Under the pieces are notes generated by a model, which was not told the DNA's origin, searched no databases, and saw nothing but the letters and a program-made list of their open reading frames with translations. Both the position numbers and the translations under genes were made by a program. From an uncultured Dokdonella sp. (lineage in GTDB: Bacteria; Pseudomonadota; Gammaproteobacteria; Xanthomonadales; Rhodanobacteraceae): a DNA stretch of 64,000 bases. Each line of letters starts with the position of its first letter. Positions within the stretch are counted from its first letter, which is position 1. The stretch is from positions 4,642 through 68,641 of the forward strand of contig CAKSZY010000013.1 in the NCBI GenBank assembly GCA_934526015.1, in the 5' to 3' direction. Shown here piece by piece: positions 9,147 to 18,347 of this stretch.

Positions 9147-9977
9147 TTAGCGTGAACCTCCGCGCGGTCGGAATGGTGTCCCGGCCGCATTGAGCAAGGT
9201 TCTCACCCGACCGATCGAGTACGACGTCTGTTCCGACAGTTCACGGATGGAGCGCCCCTCCTCGTATTGCTCGCGGAGTGCCTTGCCGATGCCCTCCGTC
9301 TCGTCTTCGTCGAGGCGCGCATACTGCGAGATCAACGGAAGTTGCATCGGACCGCCCGCATAGCCCTTGTGCTGTTTGCCGCGCGGTTGTATCTCGGGTG
9401 CCGACTCGGCTCCCCAAGCCGTCCAGCCAGCGAGTGGATGGCGTGCAAAAAGTTCGAGACGGGGGCCGGGAGAGCAGCGCTCGATCAATCCATACTGCTC
9501 GTCCGGTTTGCGTGAGTGCTCTCGTTTGCGTGTCTCGATCATGTTGACCTGGCTGCGTGCCGGGGCCAGTGTGCGCAGCGAACCACGCACACCAAACAGC
9601 AGCAGCTCCGTGACATTGCGGAAGTAGAAACCGACACCGCGCCCGTCCGGTCCGCCATCCTTTCGTCGTTTCGCCCAGACGATGTTGGAGACGTAGCGGA
9701 ATCCCCAGGCTTCCATGACCTTGAGGCCATCCGGCAGCAAGGCATTGGGAACCCACAGGTACAGGTGGCCGTTCTTCGCGGCAACGTTCTTCACGGGCAT
9801 CGCGCAGATGGCAGCGAGGTCCATCGTCGAGTAGCGATCCAGACGCCGGTGCTCCGGTGCGACTTTTCCCGTGCGATTGGTGAATCGCCACGGCGGATCG
9901 GCAAGAATGGTTGCCCACCCCCCTTCGGTCGCGGGCAACGGAACGCTGTGGTCCTGTTCGACGAGCGGGCGTGCCAT
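9147..9977 (-). CDS. MT-A70 family DNA N6-adenine methyltransferase
   Basis: The likely protective methyltransferase of a type II restriction-modification pair. It has 276 residues. The catalytic DPPW motif is at residues 27-30 (ILADPPWRF), followed by GHLYLWVPNALLPDGLKVMEAWGF and VTELLLFGVRG, all typical of MT-A70 proteins, which methylate adenine N6. The C-terminal 45 residues (IRELSEQTSYSIGRVRTLLN) look like a helix-turn-helix, possibly for target recognition. The start has AGGAG seven bases upstream. It is 135 bases downstream of the endonuclease gene on the same strand. GC content is visibly lower than in neighbours. Confidence 0.9.
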   Translation of the reverse strand: MARPLVEQDHSVPLPATEGGWATILADPPWRFTNRTGKVAPEHRRLDRYSTMDLAAICAMPVKNVAAKNGHLYLWVPNALLPDGLKVMEAWGFRYVSNIVWAKRRKDGGPDGRGVGFYFRNVTELLLFGVRGSLRTLAPARSQVNMIETRKREHSRKPDEQYGLIERCSPGPRLELFARHPLAGWTAWGAESAPEIQPRGKQHKGYAGGPMQLPLISQYARLDEDETEGIGKALREQYEEGRSIRELSEQTSYSIGRVRTLLNAAGTPFRPRGGSR

Positions 9978-10012
9978 CGTGCGCTCCTAAAAGTGGATCT
10001 TCGGATCGCACT

Positions 10013-10023
10013 ATATTAGATCT
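10013..10023 (-). promoter_or_regulatory. Candidate methyltransferase promoter overlapping an AGATCT site
   Basis: Read on the minus strand, AGATCT (10023-10018) runs straight into TAATAT (10018-10013), a good -10 hexamer 36 bases before the methyltransferase ATG. No strong -35 is visible. A second site of the RGATCY type (GGATCT, 9995-10000) lies between this -10 and the start codon. If the pair recognises AGATCT or RGATCY, methylation here could control the gene. Confidence 0.5.
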
Positions 10024-10112
10024 TGCGGTAGTCGCCTAGCGGAATTTGGTTTGATGCGTTCGAGTTGACCCGAATCGCGAACCCATCATTTTGGGGGCGC
10101 GAGACGAGGTGC

Positions 10113-10751
10113 TCATCCTGCATCGCGACCGGTGCGTCGCGATGCTGACAGCCGTTCCGGCGGCACATCGTCAACGTACAGGCGCTCACTGATGCCGAAG
10201 ACCAGCACTGGACAACCTCCGCCGCCCCCGCCTTCGATGCGCGGTAGGAGCTTGGACATGTGCGTCGTGCTGTTGCCGTACGAAGACCCCTTTCCCAGTG
10301 CATTGAAAATGGTTTGAAGCGCGGAACACCGGGTCACGATGACGCCGACGCTGATGGCGCGCAGTTCGAAAAGCAGGCGGAAGTTGTTGAGGTCCCGGTC
10401 GAAGAAAGGGTCCTTGTTGTTCCACTCGATTTCCAGCGCCACTCGATTCTTGAAGCAGTCGACCTTGTGGGTAGGGGTTTCAGTGGTCGTGTCGTCGACA
10501 CGAATCTGCGTGTCGAACTTCTTCTCGACCCATCCCCGCTGCGACAGACAACCATCGATCCAACCCGAGATTTCGGACTTGGCCCCACCAGGTGCCATGA
10601 CCTTGCTGCGAAACAATCGGAAGTCGCTGAGGATTGCCTGGATATCGGCGTACTCCTCGGGAAAGTCCGCCGCGAGGATGGCGGTGGCGTGCCGCCACTC
10701 GTGAACTTCGTAGTGGTCCAGGATGAATCGGGATAGCGAGGCGATGGGCAT
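10113..10751 (-). CDS. BglII/BstYI-type restriction endonuclease
   Basis: A 212-residue protein resembling the BglII/BstYI endonuclease family (about 200-225 residues), which cuts AGATCT or RGATCY. The active-site pattern D-x8-E-x-(Q/E) is seen as D98, E107 and E109 in VDCFKNRVALEIEWNNKD. BglII uses D84, E93 and Q95 with the same spacing; E109 in place of Q is a difference. The downstream FDRDLNNFRLLFEL and SVGVIVTR segments also fit the family. It precedes the methyltransferase gene, the less safe order for establishment in a new host. Recognition specificity is inferred from the family, not proved. Confidence 0.85.
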   Translation of the reverse strand: MPIASLSRFILDHYEVHEWRHATAILAADFPEEYADIQAILSDFRLFRSKVMAPGGAKSEISGWIDGCLSQRGWVEKKFDTQIRVDDTTTETPTHKVDCFKNRVALEIEWNNKDPFFDRDLNNFRLLFELRAISVGVIVTRCSALQTIFNALGKGSSYGNSTTHMSKLLPRIEGGGGGGCPVLVFGISERLYVDDVPPERLSASRRTGRDAG

Positions 10752-10912
10752 ATTGCGCGAATCCTACACGTCCGACCATGTTTCGGCGCAGCTAGCGATG
10801 CGAGCCTAGCCTCCGCACCGAATCGGCGGCATGCACACGGACTGCCCGGGGGTTCGGTTCTCCAGGTGTGCCACGCTTGGCGGCACCTTCGGTTCCTGCT
10901 GATAATCAACCC

Positions 10913-12529
10913 ATGAGCATGAGTTCGACATCCCTCGACGCGATCATCATCGGCGCCGGCCACAACGGCCTGGTCTGCGCGGCCTATCTGGCCAGGGCGG
11001 GGCTGAAGGTCTGCGTGCTGGAGCAGCGCGGCGTGGTCGGCGGCGCGGCGGTGACCGAGGAGTTCCATCCGGGTTTCCGCAATTCGGTCGCCGCGTACAC
11101 GGTGTCGCTGTTGCAGCCGAAGGTGATCCGCGATCTCGACCTGGCGGCGCACGGCCTGCGCGTGGTCGAGCGCCGGCGCAACAACTTCCTGCCGCGGCCC
11201 GACGGGTCGTACCTGCTGACCGGCGGCGGGCAGACGCAGGCCGAGGTCGCGAAGTTCTCGAAGCGCGATGCCGAGCGCCTGCCCGAATACGAGCAGCGCC
11301 TCGATGCGATCGCCGATGTGCTGCGCGCGCTCGCGCTCGAGCCGCCGCCGAACGTCACCGACGGCGGCTGGTGGAAGGCGCTGCCGGAACTCGTGCGCGC
11401 GGGAAAGCTCGGCAAGCGCCTGCACGGGCTCGATCCGTCGCTGCGTCAGGAACTCCTCGACCTGTTCACGATTTCGGCCGCCGAATACCTCGATCGCTGG
11501 TTCGAGAGCGAACCGATCCGTGCCGTGCTCGGCTTCGATGGCGTGGTCGGCAACTACGCCAGCCCGTACACGCCGGGCAGCGCCTACGTGCTGCTGCACC
11601 ACGTGTTCGGCGAGGTCAACGGCGTCAAGGGCGCCTGGGGTCACGCGATCGGCGGCATGGGCGCGATCACCCAGGCAATGGCGAAAGCGGCGGTGGCCGC
11701 CGGCGCGGAAATCCGCACCGGTTGCGGTGTGCGCGAGGTGATCGTCGAACGTACCGGATCAGAGCCGGGGCGCGCCGTCGGCGTCATCACCACGCAGAGT
11801 GACGTGCTGCGCGCGCGCGCCGTCGTCGCCAACGTCAATCCGAAACTGCTCTACGAACGACTGCTCGCGCGCGAGGTCGTGCCGGCGCCGACGCGCGAGC
11901 GCATGGCGAACTGGCGCTGCGGTTCGGGCACGTTCCGCATGAACGTCGCCCTCGACCGCCTGCCGGACTTCAGTGCGCTGCCGGGCGACGGCGATCACCT
12001 GACTGCCGGCATCATCCTCGCGCCGAGCCTCGACTACATGGACAAGGCTTACCGGGATGCGGTCGCCAGCGGCTGGTCACGCGAGCCGATCGTCGAGATG
12101 CTGATCCCGTCGACGCTCGACGATTCGCTCGCGCCGCCCGGCCAGCACGTCGCCAGCCTGTTCTGCCAGCACGTCGCGCCGGTGCTGTCCGGCGGACGCT
12201 CGTGGGACGACCACCGCGACGAAGTCGCCGACCTCATGGTCGCCACGGTCGAGCGCTACGCGCCGGGTTTCGCCGCCAGCGTCGTCGGCCGCCAGATCAA
12301 GAGCCCGCTCGACCTCGAACGCGACTTCGGCCTGATCGGCGGCGACATCTTCCACGGCGCCCTGAGCCTCAACCAGCTGTTCAGCGCGCGCCCGATGCTC
12401 GGCCAGGCCGGCTACCGCGGCGCGCTGCCGGGCCTTTATCTTTGCGGCGCCGGCACCCATCCCGGCGGCGGCGTCACCGGCGCGCCGGGGCACAATGCCG
12501 CGCGCGTGCTGATCAAGGACCTCGGCTGA
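10913..12529 (+). CDS. FAD-dependent oxidoreductase (phytoene desaturase/PYROXD2-like)
   Basis: A 538-residue flavoprotein of the amine oxidase/phytoene desaturase fold. The N-terminal dinucleotide-binding motif is AIIIGAGHNGLVCAAYLARAG, followed by LEQRGVVGGAA. The C-terminal FAD-contact region GLYLCGAGTHPGGGVTGAPGHNAA is typical of this group. The best resemblance is to PYROXD2-like bacterial proteins rather than carotenoid enzymes, and no carotenoid genes are nearby. The substrate is unknown. The start is the ATG of MSMSSTSLDAII, since the upstream extension is not conserved-looking. Confidence 0.85.
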   Translation: MSMSSTSLDAIIIGAGHNGLVCAAYLARAGLKVCVLEQRGVVGGAAVTEEFHPGFRNSVAAYTVSLLQPKVIRDLDLAAHGLRVVERRRNNFLPRPDGSYLLTGGGQTQAEVAKFSKRDAERLPEYEQRLDAIADVLRALALEPPPNVTDGGWWKALPELVRAGKLGKRLHGLDPSLRQELLDLFTISAAEYLDRWFESEPIRAVLGFDGVVGNYASPYTPGSAYVLLHHVFGEVNGVKGAWGHAIGGMGAITQAMAKAAVAAGAEIRTGCGVREVIVERTGSEPGRAVGVITTQSDVLRARAVVANVNPKLLYERLLAREVVPAPTRERMANWRCGSGTFRMNVALDRLPDFSALPGDGDHLTAGIILAPSLDYMDKAYRDAVASGWSREPIVEMLIPSTLDDSLAPPGQHVASLFCQHVAPVLSGGRSWDDHRDEVADLMVATVERYAPGFAASVVGRQIKSPLDLERDFGLIGGDIFHGALSLNQLFSARPMLGQAGYRGALPGLYLCGAGTHPGGGVTGAPGHNAARVLIKDLG

Positions 12530-12564
12530 TCCGGGTCTGTTTTCCAACCTCCAAGGAGCATTCC

Positions 12565-13089
12565 ATGAAGAAGTCCTGGCTCGCCGCAAGCGGCGCGCTC
12601 GTGTTCGCGTTCGGCGTCGGTACCGGCATGGCGGCGAAGAAGACGCTCGACGCCAGCGCCTATGCAGGCATGGAGAAGCAGGCGGCCGGCAAGGCGTTGC
12701 TGACCGAAGCGCTTGCGCAGGCCGGCAAGGGCAGTTGGGAGCGCATCGGGGTCGGGCGCGTGTACCTGCTTGCCGGCATGAAGGACGAAGCGAAGGCGAT
12801 CTTCGACGGCGTGCTCGCGAACGATCCCGATGCCAGCGACGTGCTGCGCATCGCCCGCGCGTACCGCGAAGCCGGTGACTGGCAGAGCGCGAAGCCGCTG
12901 TTCGACCGTTTCGTCGCCGAGAATCCGAAAGAGAAGAATGACATCGCCGAGATCGGTGCCTACACGATGCTCGCCGGCGACCGCGCCGGTGCCGAGGCGT
13001 TGTTCGCGAAATCGTTCGCGCTCGGCGAGGAGTTCTGGGCGACGCTGGCGGCAGGCGCGGGCTATCTCGGGATTGCGCCGCAGGATTGA
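12565..13089 (+). CDS. Small exported helical-repeat (TPR/Sel1-like) protein
   Basis: A 174-residue protein with a signal peptide (MKKSWLAASGALVFAFGVGTGMA) and then helix pairs of about 34 residues (GRVYLLAGMKDEAKAIFDGVL, IARAYREAGDWQSAKPLFDRFV, GAYTMLAGDRAGAEALFAKSF), the A/G-rich spacing of tetratricopeptide repeats. AAGGAG sits six bases before the ATG, a strong start. It lies 35 bases after the oxidoreductase gene and may be co-transcribed. The binding partner is unknown. Confidence 0.75.
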   Translation: MKKSWLAASGALVFAFGVGTGMAAKKTLDASAYAGMEKQAAGKALLTEALAQAGKGSWERIGVGRVYLLAGMKDEAKAIFDGVLANDPDASDVLRIARAYREAGDWQSAKPLFDRFVAENPKEKNDIAEIGAYTMLAGDRAGAEALFAKSFALGEEFWATLAAGAGYLGIAPQD

Positions 13090-13288
13090 ACGCGGGCCAA
13101 CCCCTTCAGGGGACGAACGACGCGTAGCGCGGTTGCCGGGCGCCGGACACGAGATTGAGCTCATCCGGCGCGTCGTGGCATCCGATCGTGCAAGCCAGGG
13201 GGAAACGGATCGAGCCTGATGTCGCCGACTGCGCGCGCACGGGCCGGGGCGAACCGTGTCGGTGTGCTGGCCGCTGGCTGTGCCCACC

Positions 13289-15361
13289 TCAGTCGAAATC
13301 GTCGGCGAAGATGCGGTCGGTGCACGCGAACACCTGGGCCGGGTCGATGACGACGTTGAAGGCGGTGCCGGCCTGGTAGCTCGCGGGCGAGAAGATCCGC
13401 CAGCGTCCGATGGCCGGACTGAATTCGAGATCGTGGGCAGCGACGGGGCCGGTTGCGCCGGACGGGATGATGCGGGTGACGTGGATCGCGGCACAGGAAA
13501 CGTCGTTGATCAGCGGATGGTCGATGGTGACGCGGTTGGCCCCGGCCTGCGCCTCGAGCCGGAATGCGTTCGGGCTTGGCGACTGCGAGTAGATGTTGAA
13601 GGCGCTCGTTTCCGGCAGCGCAGCGCCGTTGATGGTGCCGACATGCCAGCGTCCGGCGCTGCCGGCGCCGGTGTAGTGCACGCCGATCGGATGGGTGAGA
13701 TAGGTCGGTGTCGCGGTCCAGTTGTGGGTGGCAATCAGGATGCGGCCGGGCTGGCCATTGGTCACGGCGCTGTCGATCTGCGTGCGTCAGTCGATGGTGT
13801 TGGCCGCGGTGCCGAAATGGGTGAAGACACCGCTGCCGCTGCCCGGCACGAACACGTTCCACTTGAGCCCCGTGGCGAGCGGGGAAAAATCCTCGTGGTA
13901 GAGGGTCCAGACGGAAGGCTCGTAGTAGACGCCGAACGCGGCGGAAGACTCCGGCCCGTCGACGCCGTAATTGCGCGTGGCGTGCACGCTGGCGCCGATC
14001 TGGCCATTGGTGGCGGCGAGGTCGATGCGGGTGATGTAGGCGTTCACGGCATTGGCCGCCGAGGCGACGTGCAGCGCGGAAACGTCGCCCGATTCGTAGG
14101 CGCCGATGTCGGTGCCGCCACCCTTCGTGCGGCGCAGGCCGTCGGCATCGGTCAGCGGCAGGCCGTATTCGATCAGCACATTGGCGAGGAACAGGGCGTC
14201 GGCGGCGTTGATCGCCGGCGAGCCGGGGCGCAGGCGCGGCGCCACCGCGGCGACGAGACCGGCCGGCACCGACAGCGTGTGCGCGCCGAGACTGGTGTTG
14301 GCCAGGGTCGGCGCATTGATGAGGTTGTAGTCGTTCTGCAGGTTCGGGGTGAGGTCGGCGGTGAAGTTCAGGCCTTCGCTCGAGGCGACGACGAGGTTGT
14401 TCCAGACGTGGCCGTTGACGCGCGCGGTCGCCGAGCCGCCGCTCCAGCGCGAGGCGAACACGCCGCGTGCGCAACCGGTGGTGGTGTTGTTGGCCGTCGT
14501 CGCGGTGATCGTGCCGCTGTTGGCAACGAAGGCGATGCCGTTGCCGGATCCCGGTGTGCCGGTGCAGATCACCGCGTTGTTGACCACGGCCGCCGTGTAA
14601 TGGCTCGGCGTCGTGCTGGCGAGACCTTCGCTGAGGAAGATGCCGCCGCGGTTGTAGGTGCCGCGGATCTCGTTGGCGAACATGCGCAGCACGCCGCTGC
14701 CGGTTCCGCCGAGGCTGATCACGTCGGCAAAGATGCCGGCCCCGTCGCTGTTGGCCGCGGAGTTGCGCGCGATGCGGTTGTGGGCGACGTAGGCATTGAA
14801 GGTGCCGCCGGTGGACTTGAGATCGATGAGGCCGCTGTTGATTCCGGCCGGCACGCCGTCGATGCGGTTGCCTTCGAGGGTTGCGTCGAGGACGCAGCCG
14901 GATATCGACTGCACGGCCAGATGGGCCGGCGTGCCGCCGGCGCTGCGGGTGAGCTGCAGGTCGCGCATTTCCAGGGAGGCCGTGGCGCCGCCGCTGCAGG
15001 TGTAGCTGACGCGACCGTCGCTGAAGGCGAGTCCGCGCAGGCGCACGCTGCCGTTGACGGCGCCGATCGTGTTCGCGGTGAGGCTGCGGCCGGCGGCGAA
15101 GCGCGGATGGGCACCGGCTGCCGCGACGAGGCTCAGGCTGCGGTTGGTGAGGGTGATGGCTTCATCGATCGGGATGTCGGTTCCGATTTCGATGATCGAG
15201 TCGTCGACCACGCCATCGATGCAGGCCTGCAGGGTCGTCGAGCAGACGCCGGCGGAAGCCGGCCAGACCACGGCGGGACTGCCGGCCAGGGCATCGGATG
15301 CGCCGGCGACGATCAGGCTGGCGGCGAGCAGGTGCGCGAAGCGGACGGGAAGCAAGGGCAT
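13289..15361 (-). pseudogene. Secreted beta-helix protein with DUF7452-like repeats, interrupted by in-frame TGA
   Basis: One reading frame runs from ATG 15361 (in-frame GTG at 15370 is an alternative) to 13289, broken only by a TGA at 13787-13789. The order is: signal peptide (LPVRFAHLLAASLIVAGASDALA); a right-handed beta-helix region rich in NxI/NxL turns; a choice-of-anchor-like stretch (SPAINAAD...DADGLRR...DIGAYESGD); then three related modules, each with (A)TNGQ and a THNW/TRNY-like core, resembling DUF7452. The stop falls inside the second module, and clear family sequence continues after it to the end CTDRIFADDFD. It is either a nonsense pseudogene, a sequencing error, or a truncated product of 524 residues. 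Confidence 0.75.
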
Positions 15362-15431
15362 GACGGGCACTCGGCAAGGGTGATTTCCGAGTGGAAGCGC
15401 AACAAGGCGCCGATCGAGGACATCGCGTCAC

Positions 15432-18347
15432 TCACGGCGTCCGCGCGCCGGCGGCGACGCGATCCGCGCGCAGCCGCCGCGACACGTAGGGGAGTGCGGC
15501 GACGAGTTCGTCGGCGCGCGCGCGGGCGGCGCGCGCCGCCGCCTCGCGCCCGGCAGCGTGTTCGCAACCGGCAATCAACAGTTCGGCTGCGGCGTGCTCG
15601 CTGCGCAGGCCGCTGCCGCCGCGCGCGAGGGCGGCCGCCACCGTGGCCAGCGCCGGCAGCGCTTCGGCGCAACGCCCTTCGCGCACGGCCAGCCGCTGCA
15701 CGACGAGTTGCACGCGTGCACCGCGCGGGTCGAGGGTGGCGGCATCGACCGTTGTCGGCACGTCGGCCAGGGTGGCACGGGCACCGTCGACATCGCCGGC
15801 ACGCAGCAGGCTGTCGGCGACGGCGGCGCGGGCCAGGCCGACGTCGGCATGGTCGTGGCCGAGCGCGGCTTCGAGCACGGCCAGCGCACGCCGCTGTTCG
15901 GCGAGTGCGGCGGCCTCGTCGCCTTGCTCGACGCGCACGCCGGCGAGGCCGAGGCGGGCGATGCCGGCCAGGTAATGCCGTGCACCGAGCGCGGCCTCGA
16001 CCGCAGTCAGGGCGGCCTGCTGGTCGCGGGCGGCGTCGTCGATGCGTCCGGCCGCACGTTCGATGCCGGCGAGGTTGCCGAGCATCGTCGCCACGGTCGG
16101 ATGGGTGTCGCCCCAGGCGGCGCGTGCCGCCACCAGGGCTTCCCCGAGCCGGCCGATGGCGGCGTCGAGCCGGCCTTGCGCGTAGTCGAGCATGGCCAGC
16201 GAATTGAGGCTGCTGGCGACATCCGGATGGTGCTCGCCGAGCACGGCGCGCTGGGTGGCGAGCGCCTCCTCGTAGAGCGTGCGCGCACGCACCGCATCGC
16301 CGAGGCGCTGGCGGGCGACGGCGAGATTGAAGCGGGTCTGGGCGACATCCGGATGGCGCTCGCCGAGCAGGCCGGTGCGCGTGCGCAAGGCCGTTTCGAG
16401 CAGTTCCGCGGCGGCGGCGGCGTCGCCGCGCTGGAGCAGGACCACGGCCAGGTCGTGCTGCAGGCCGGCCGTGCGCGTATGCGACACGCCGTGCAGATCG
16501 CGCGAACGGGCCAGCGCGTCCTCGAGGGCCTGTGCGGCACCGGCGAGGTCGCCGGCGCGGAAACGCACGCGGCCGAGGGCGGCGGTGTCGCGCAGCAGCA
16601 GGCCGGCATCGCCGCGATCGGCGGCAATGGCCTCGTCCAGCAGGGTCAGCGCGGCATCCGGCTGGCCACGGTCGGCGAGCAGTTCGGCCAGGCGCACGCG
16701 CGCGGCGGCGGCCGCCGCCGGTCCCGTGGCCGTGGCGAGGGCGTCGCGCAGGGCGGCCTCGGCCTCGTCGACCTGCCCCTGTGCGGCCAGCACGTTGCCG
16801 TGTTCGAGCGAAGCGGCATGACGGGTGACGGCATCGGTGGCGACTTCACGCGCGCGCGCCGCCAGGTCGGCGGCACGCTCGAGCGCGCCGAGCTGGCGCC
16901 AGGCACCGGCCAGCACCGTGCTGAGTTCGGCTTCGAGTTGCGGTTGCTGCGCGAGCACCTCGGCGAGCCGGGCCTCGCCGCGTTCGAGCAGTTCGCGCGC
17001 GCCGATCTCGCGGCCGCGGCTCTCGTCGGGACTGACCCCGGCGAACAGGGCGAGCACGAAGTCCTTCGCCGCATCGGCGCGTTCGGCTTCGCGCAGCGCC
17101 TGGGCGGCGGCGACGCGGGCATGCTGCGACTCGCGCAGGGTGGCGACGACGCCGGCGACGAGGCTCAGGACGAGCAGCAGGCCGAGCGCGCTGGCGCTGC
17201 GGTGGCGGCGCAGGAAACGGGCGAGGCGATCGCCGGCGGACGTGCGGCGGGCGCGCAGCGGACGTTGCGTGCGGTGCCGGCGAAGATCCTCGGCGAGTGC
17301 CTCCGCGCCGGCATAGCGGCGGGCCGGATCGCGCGCGAGGGCGACGCCCAGCACGGTGTCGAGATCGCCGCGCAGGCGGCGCACGAGGGCGCGCACATGC
17401 GTCGAGCGCGCTTCGGCGAGGGCCTGCACATTCGCGGCCGCGGCCAGCACGGCGGAGGGCAGGCGGACGTCGCCGCCGGCGTCCCGCTGCGGGCGCAACC
17501 CGGTCAGCAGTTCGTGCAGCAGCACGCCGAGTGCGTAGACGTCGGTGGCGGTGGTGATCGCGCTGCCGTCGAACTGCTCGGGCGCGGCGTAGGCCGGGGT
17601 CATCCGGCGCATGCCGGTGCGGGTGACCTGTTCCGGCGCGGTCGGGTCGAGCAGGTGGGCGATGCCGAAGTCGAGCAGGCGCACGCGGCCGTCGCCGTCG
17701 ACGAGGATGTTGGCCGGCTTGAGGTCGCGATGGACGACAAAGGCGCGGTGCGCGTGGGCGACCGCCGCGCAGATGTCGTCGAACAGGGCCAGGCGCGCCT
17801 CGACGTCGAGCCGGCGCCGGTCGCACCATGCGGTCAGCGGTTCGCCGTCGACGTACTCGAGCGCGAACCACGGCACGCCGTCGTCGTCGAAGCCGCCGTC
17901 GAGCAGGCGCGCGATGTGCGGGTGTTCGAGGCGGGCGAGGATGCGACGCTCGCGGCGGAAGCGCTCGCGCTCGAGCGGATCGCGCACGCCGCTGCGCAGC
18001 AGCTTGAGGGCGACCCGCTGCACGTAACCGTCGACGTCGCGTTCGGCGAGGAAGACGCTGCCGCTGCCGCCTTCGCCGAGCAGGCGCACGATGCGGTACG
18101 GGCCCACTGCCTTCGGCCATTCGATCGCCGGCGCCGGGTCGAGCAGGGCATGGGCGACGCGCCCGCTGTCGCCATCGAGGATGCCGGCCCCGGCATCGTG
18201 GGCAACCAGCGCACGCAGGCGCTCGCGCAGGTCCTCGTCGATCGCCAGGGTGGCGATCAGCGCTTCGCGGTCGGCGGTGGCGGCATCGAGCACGCGATCG
18301 AGCAGCGGGGCGAGCTCGGCCCAGCGCGTCGATGGCGAGGTGTTCAC
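15432..18347 (-). CDS. Membrane Ser/Thr protein kinase with TPR sensor tail
   Basis: A 971-residue Hanks-type kinase. The P-loop GEGGSGSV is at residues 91-98, the catalytic lysine is K115 (VALKLL), the catalytic loop HRDLKPAN is at 206-213, the DFG is at 226-228, and APEQ is at 255-258. One membrane helix (about 386-404) separates the cytosolic kinase from about 560 residues of Ala/Leu-rich TPR-like repeats, several of the TPR_12 kind (HPDVAQTRFNLAVARQRLGD). All key kinase residues are present. The GTG start overlaps the stop of the sigma factor gene by four bases, so the two are translationally coupled. This kinase plus sigma pairing is a known arrangement in Lysobacterales and Planctomycetes. 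Confidence 0.93.
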   Translation of the reverse strand: MNTSPSTRWAELAPLLDRVLDAATADREALIATLAIDEDLRERLRALVAHDAGAGILDGDSGRVAHALLDPAPAIEWPKAVGPYRIVRLLGEGGSGSVFLAERDVDGYVQRVALKLLRSGVRDPLERERFRRERRILARLEHPHIARLLDGGFDDDGVPWFALEYVDGEPLTAWCDRRRLDVEARLALFDDICAAVAHAHRAFVVHRDLKPANILVDGDGRVRLLDFGIAHLLDPTAPEQVTRTGMRRMTPAYAAPEQFDGSAITTATDVYALGVLLHELLTGLRPQRDAGGDVRLPSAVLAAAANVQALAEARSTHVRALVRRLRGDLDTVLGVALARDPARRYAGAEALAEDLRRHRTQRPLRARRTSAGDRLARFLRRHRSASALGLLLVLSLVAGVVATLRESQHARVAAAQALREAERADAAKDFVLALFAGVSPDESRGREIGARELLERGEARLAEVLAQQPQLEAELSTVLAGAWRQLGALERAADLAARAREVATDAVTRHAASLEHGNVLAAQGQVDEAEAALRDALATATGPAAAAAARVRLAELLADRGQPDAALTLLDEAIAADRGDAGLLLRDTAALGRVRFRAGDLAGAAQALEDALARSRDLHGVSHTRTAGLQHDLAVVLLQRGDAAAAAELLETALRTRTGLLGERHPDVAQTRFNLAVARQRLGDAVRARTLYEEALATQRAVLGEHHPDVASSLNSLAMLDYAQGRLDAAIGRLGEALVAARAAWGDTHPTVATMLGNLAGIERAAGRIDDAARDQQAALTAVEAALGARHYLAGIARLGLAGVRVEQGDEAAALAEQRRALAVLEAALGHDHADVGLARAAVADSLLRAGDVDGARATLADVPTTVDAATLDPRGARVQLVVQRLAVREGRCAEALPALATVAAALARGGSGLRSEHAAAELLIAGCEHAAGREAAARAARARADELVAALPYVSRRLRADRVAAGARTP

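Noticed and set aside
13787..13789. Selenocysteine codon
   Set aside because: No hairpin of SECIS type is evident after the TGA, and the protein type (secreted beta-rich) has no selenoprotein precedent known to me.
13256..16207. 983-codon + strand open frame over the beta-helix and kinase genes
   Set aside because: The translation is repetitive Gly/Val/Arg/Asp without domains; the opposite strand has clear signal peptide, repeats and kinase motifs.
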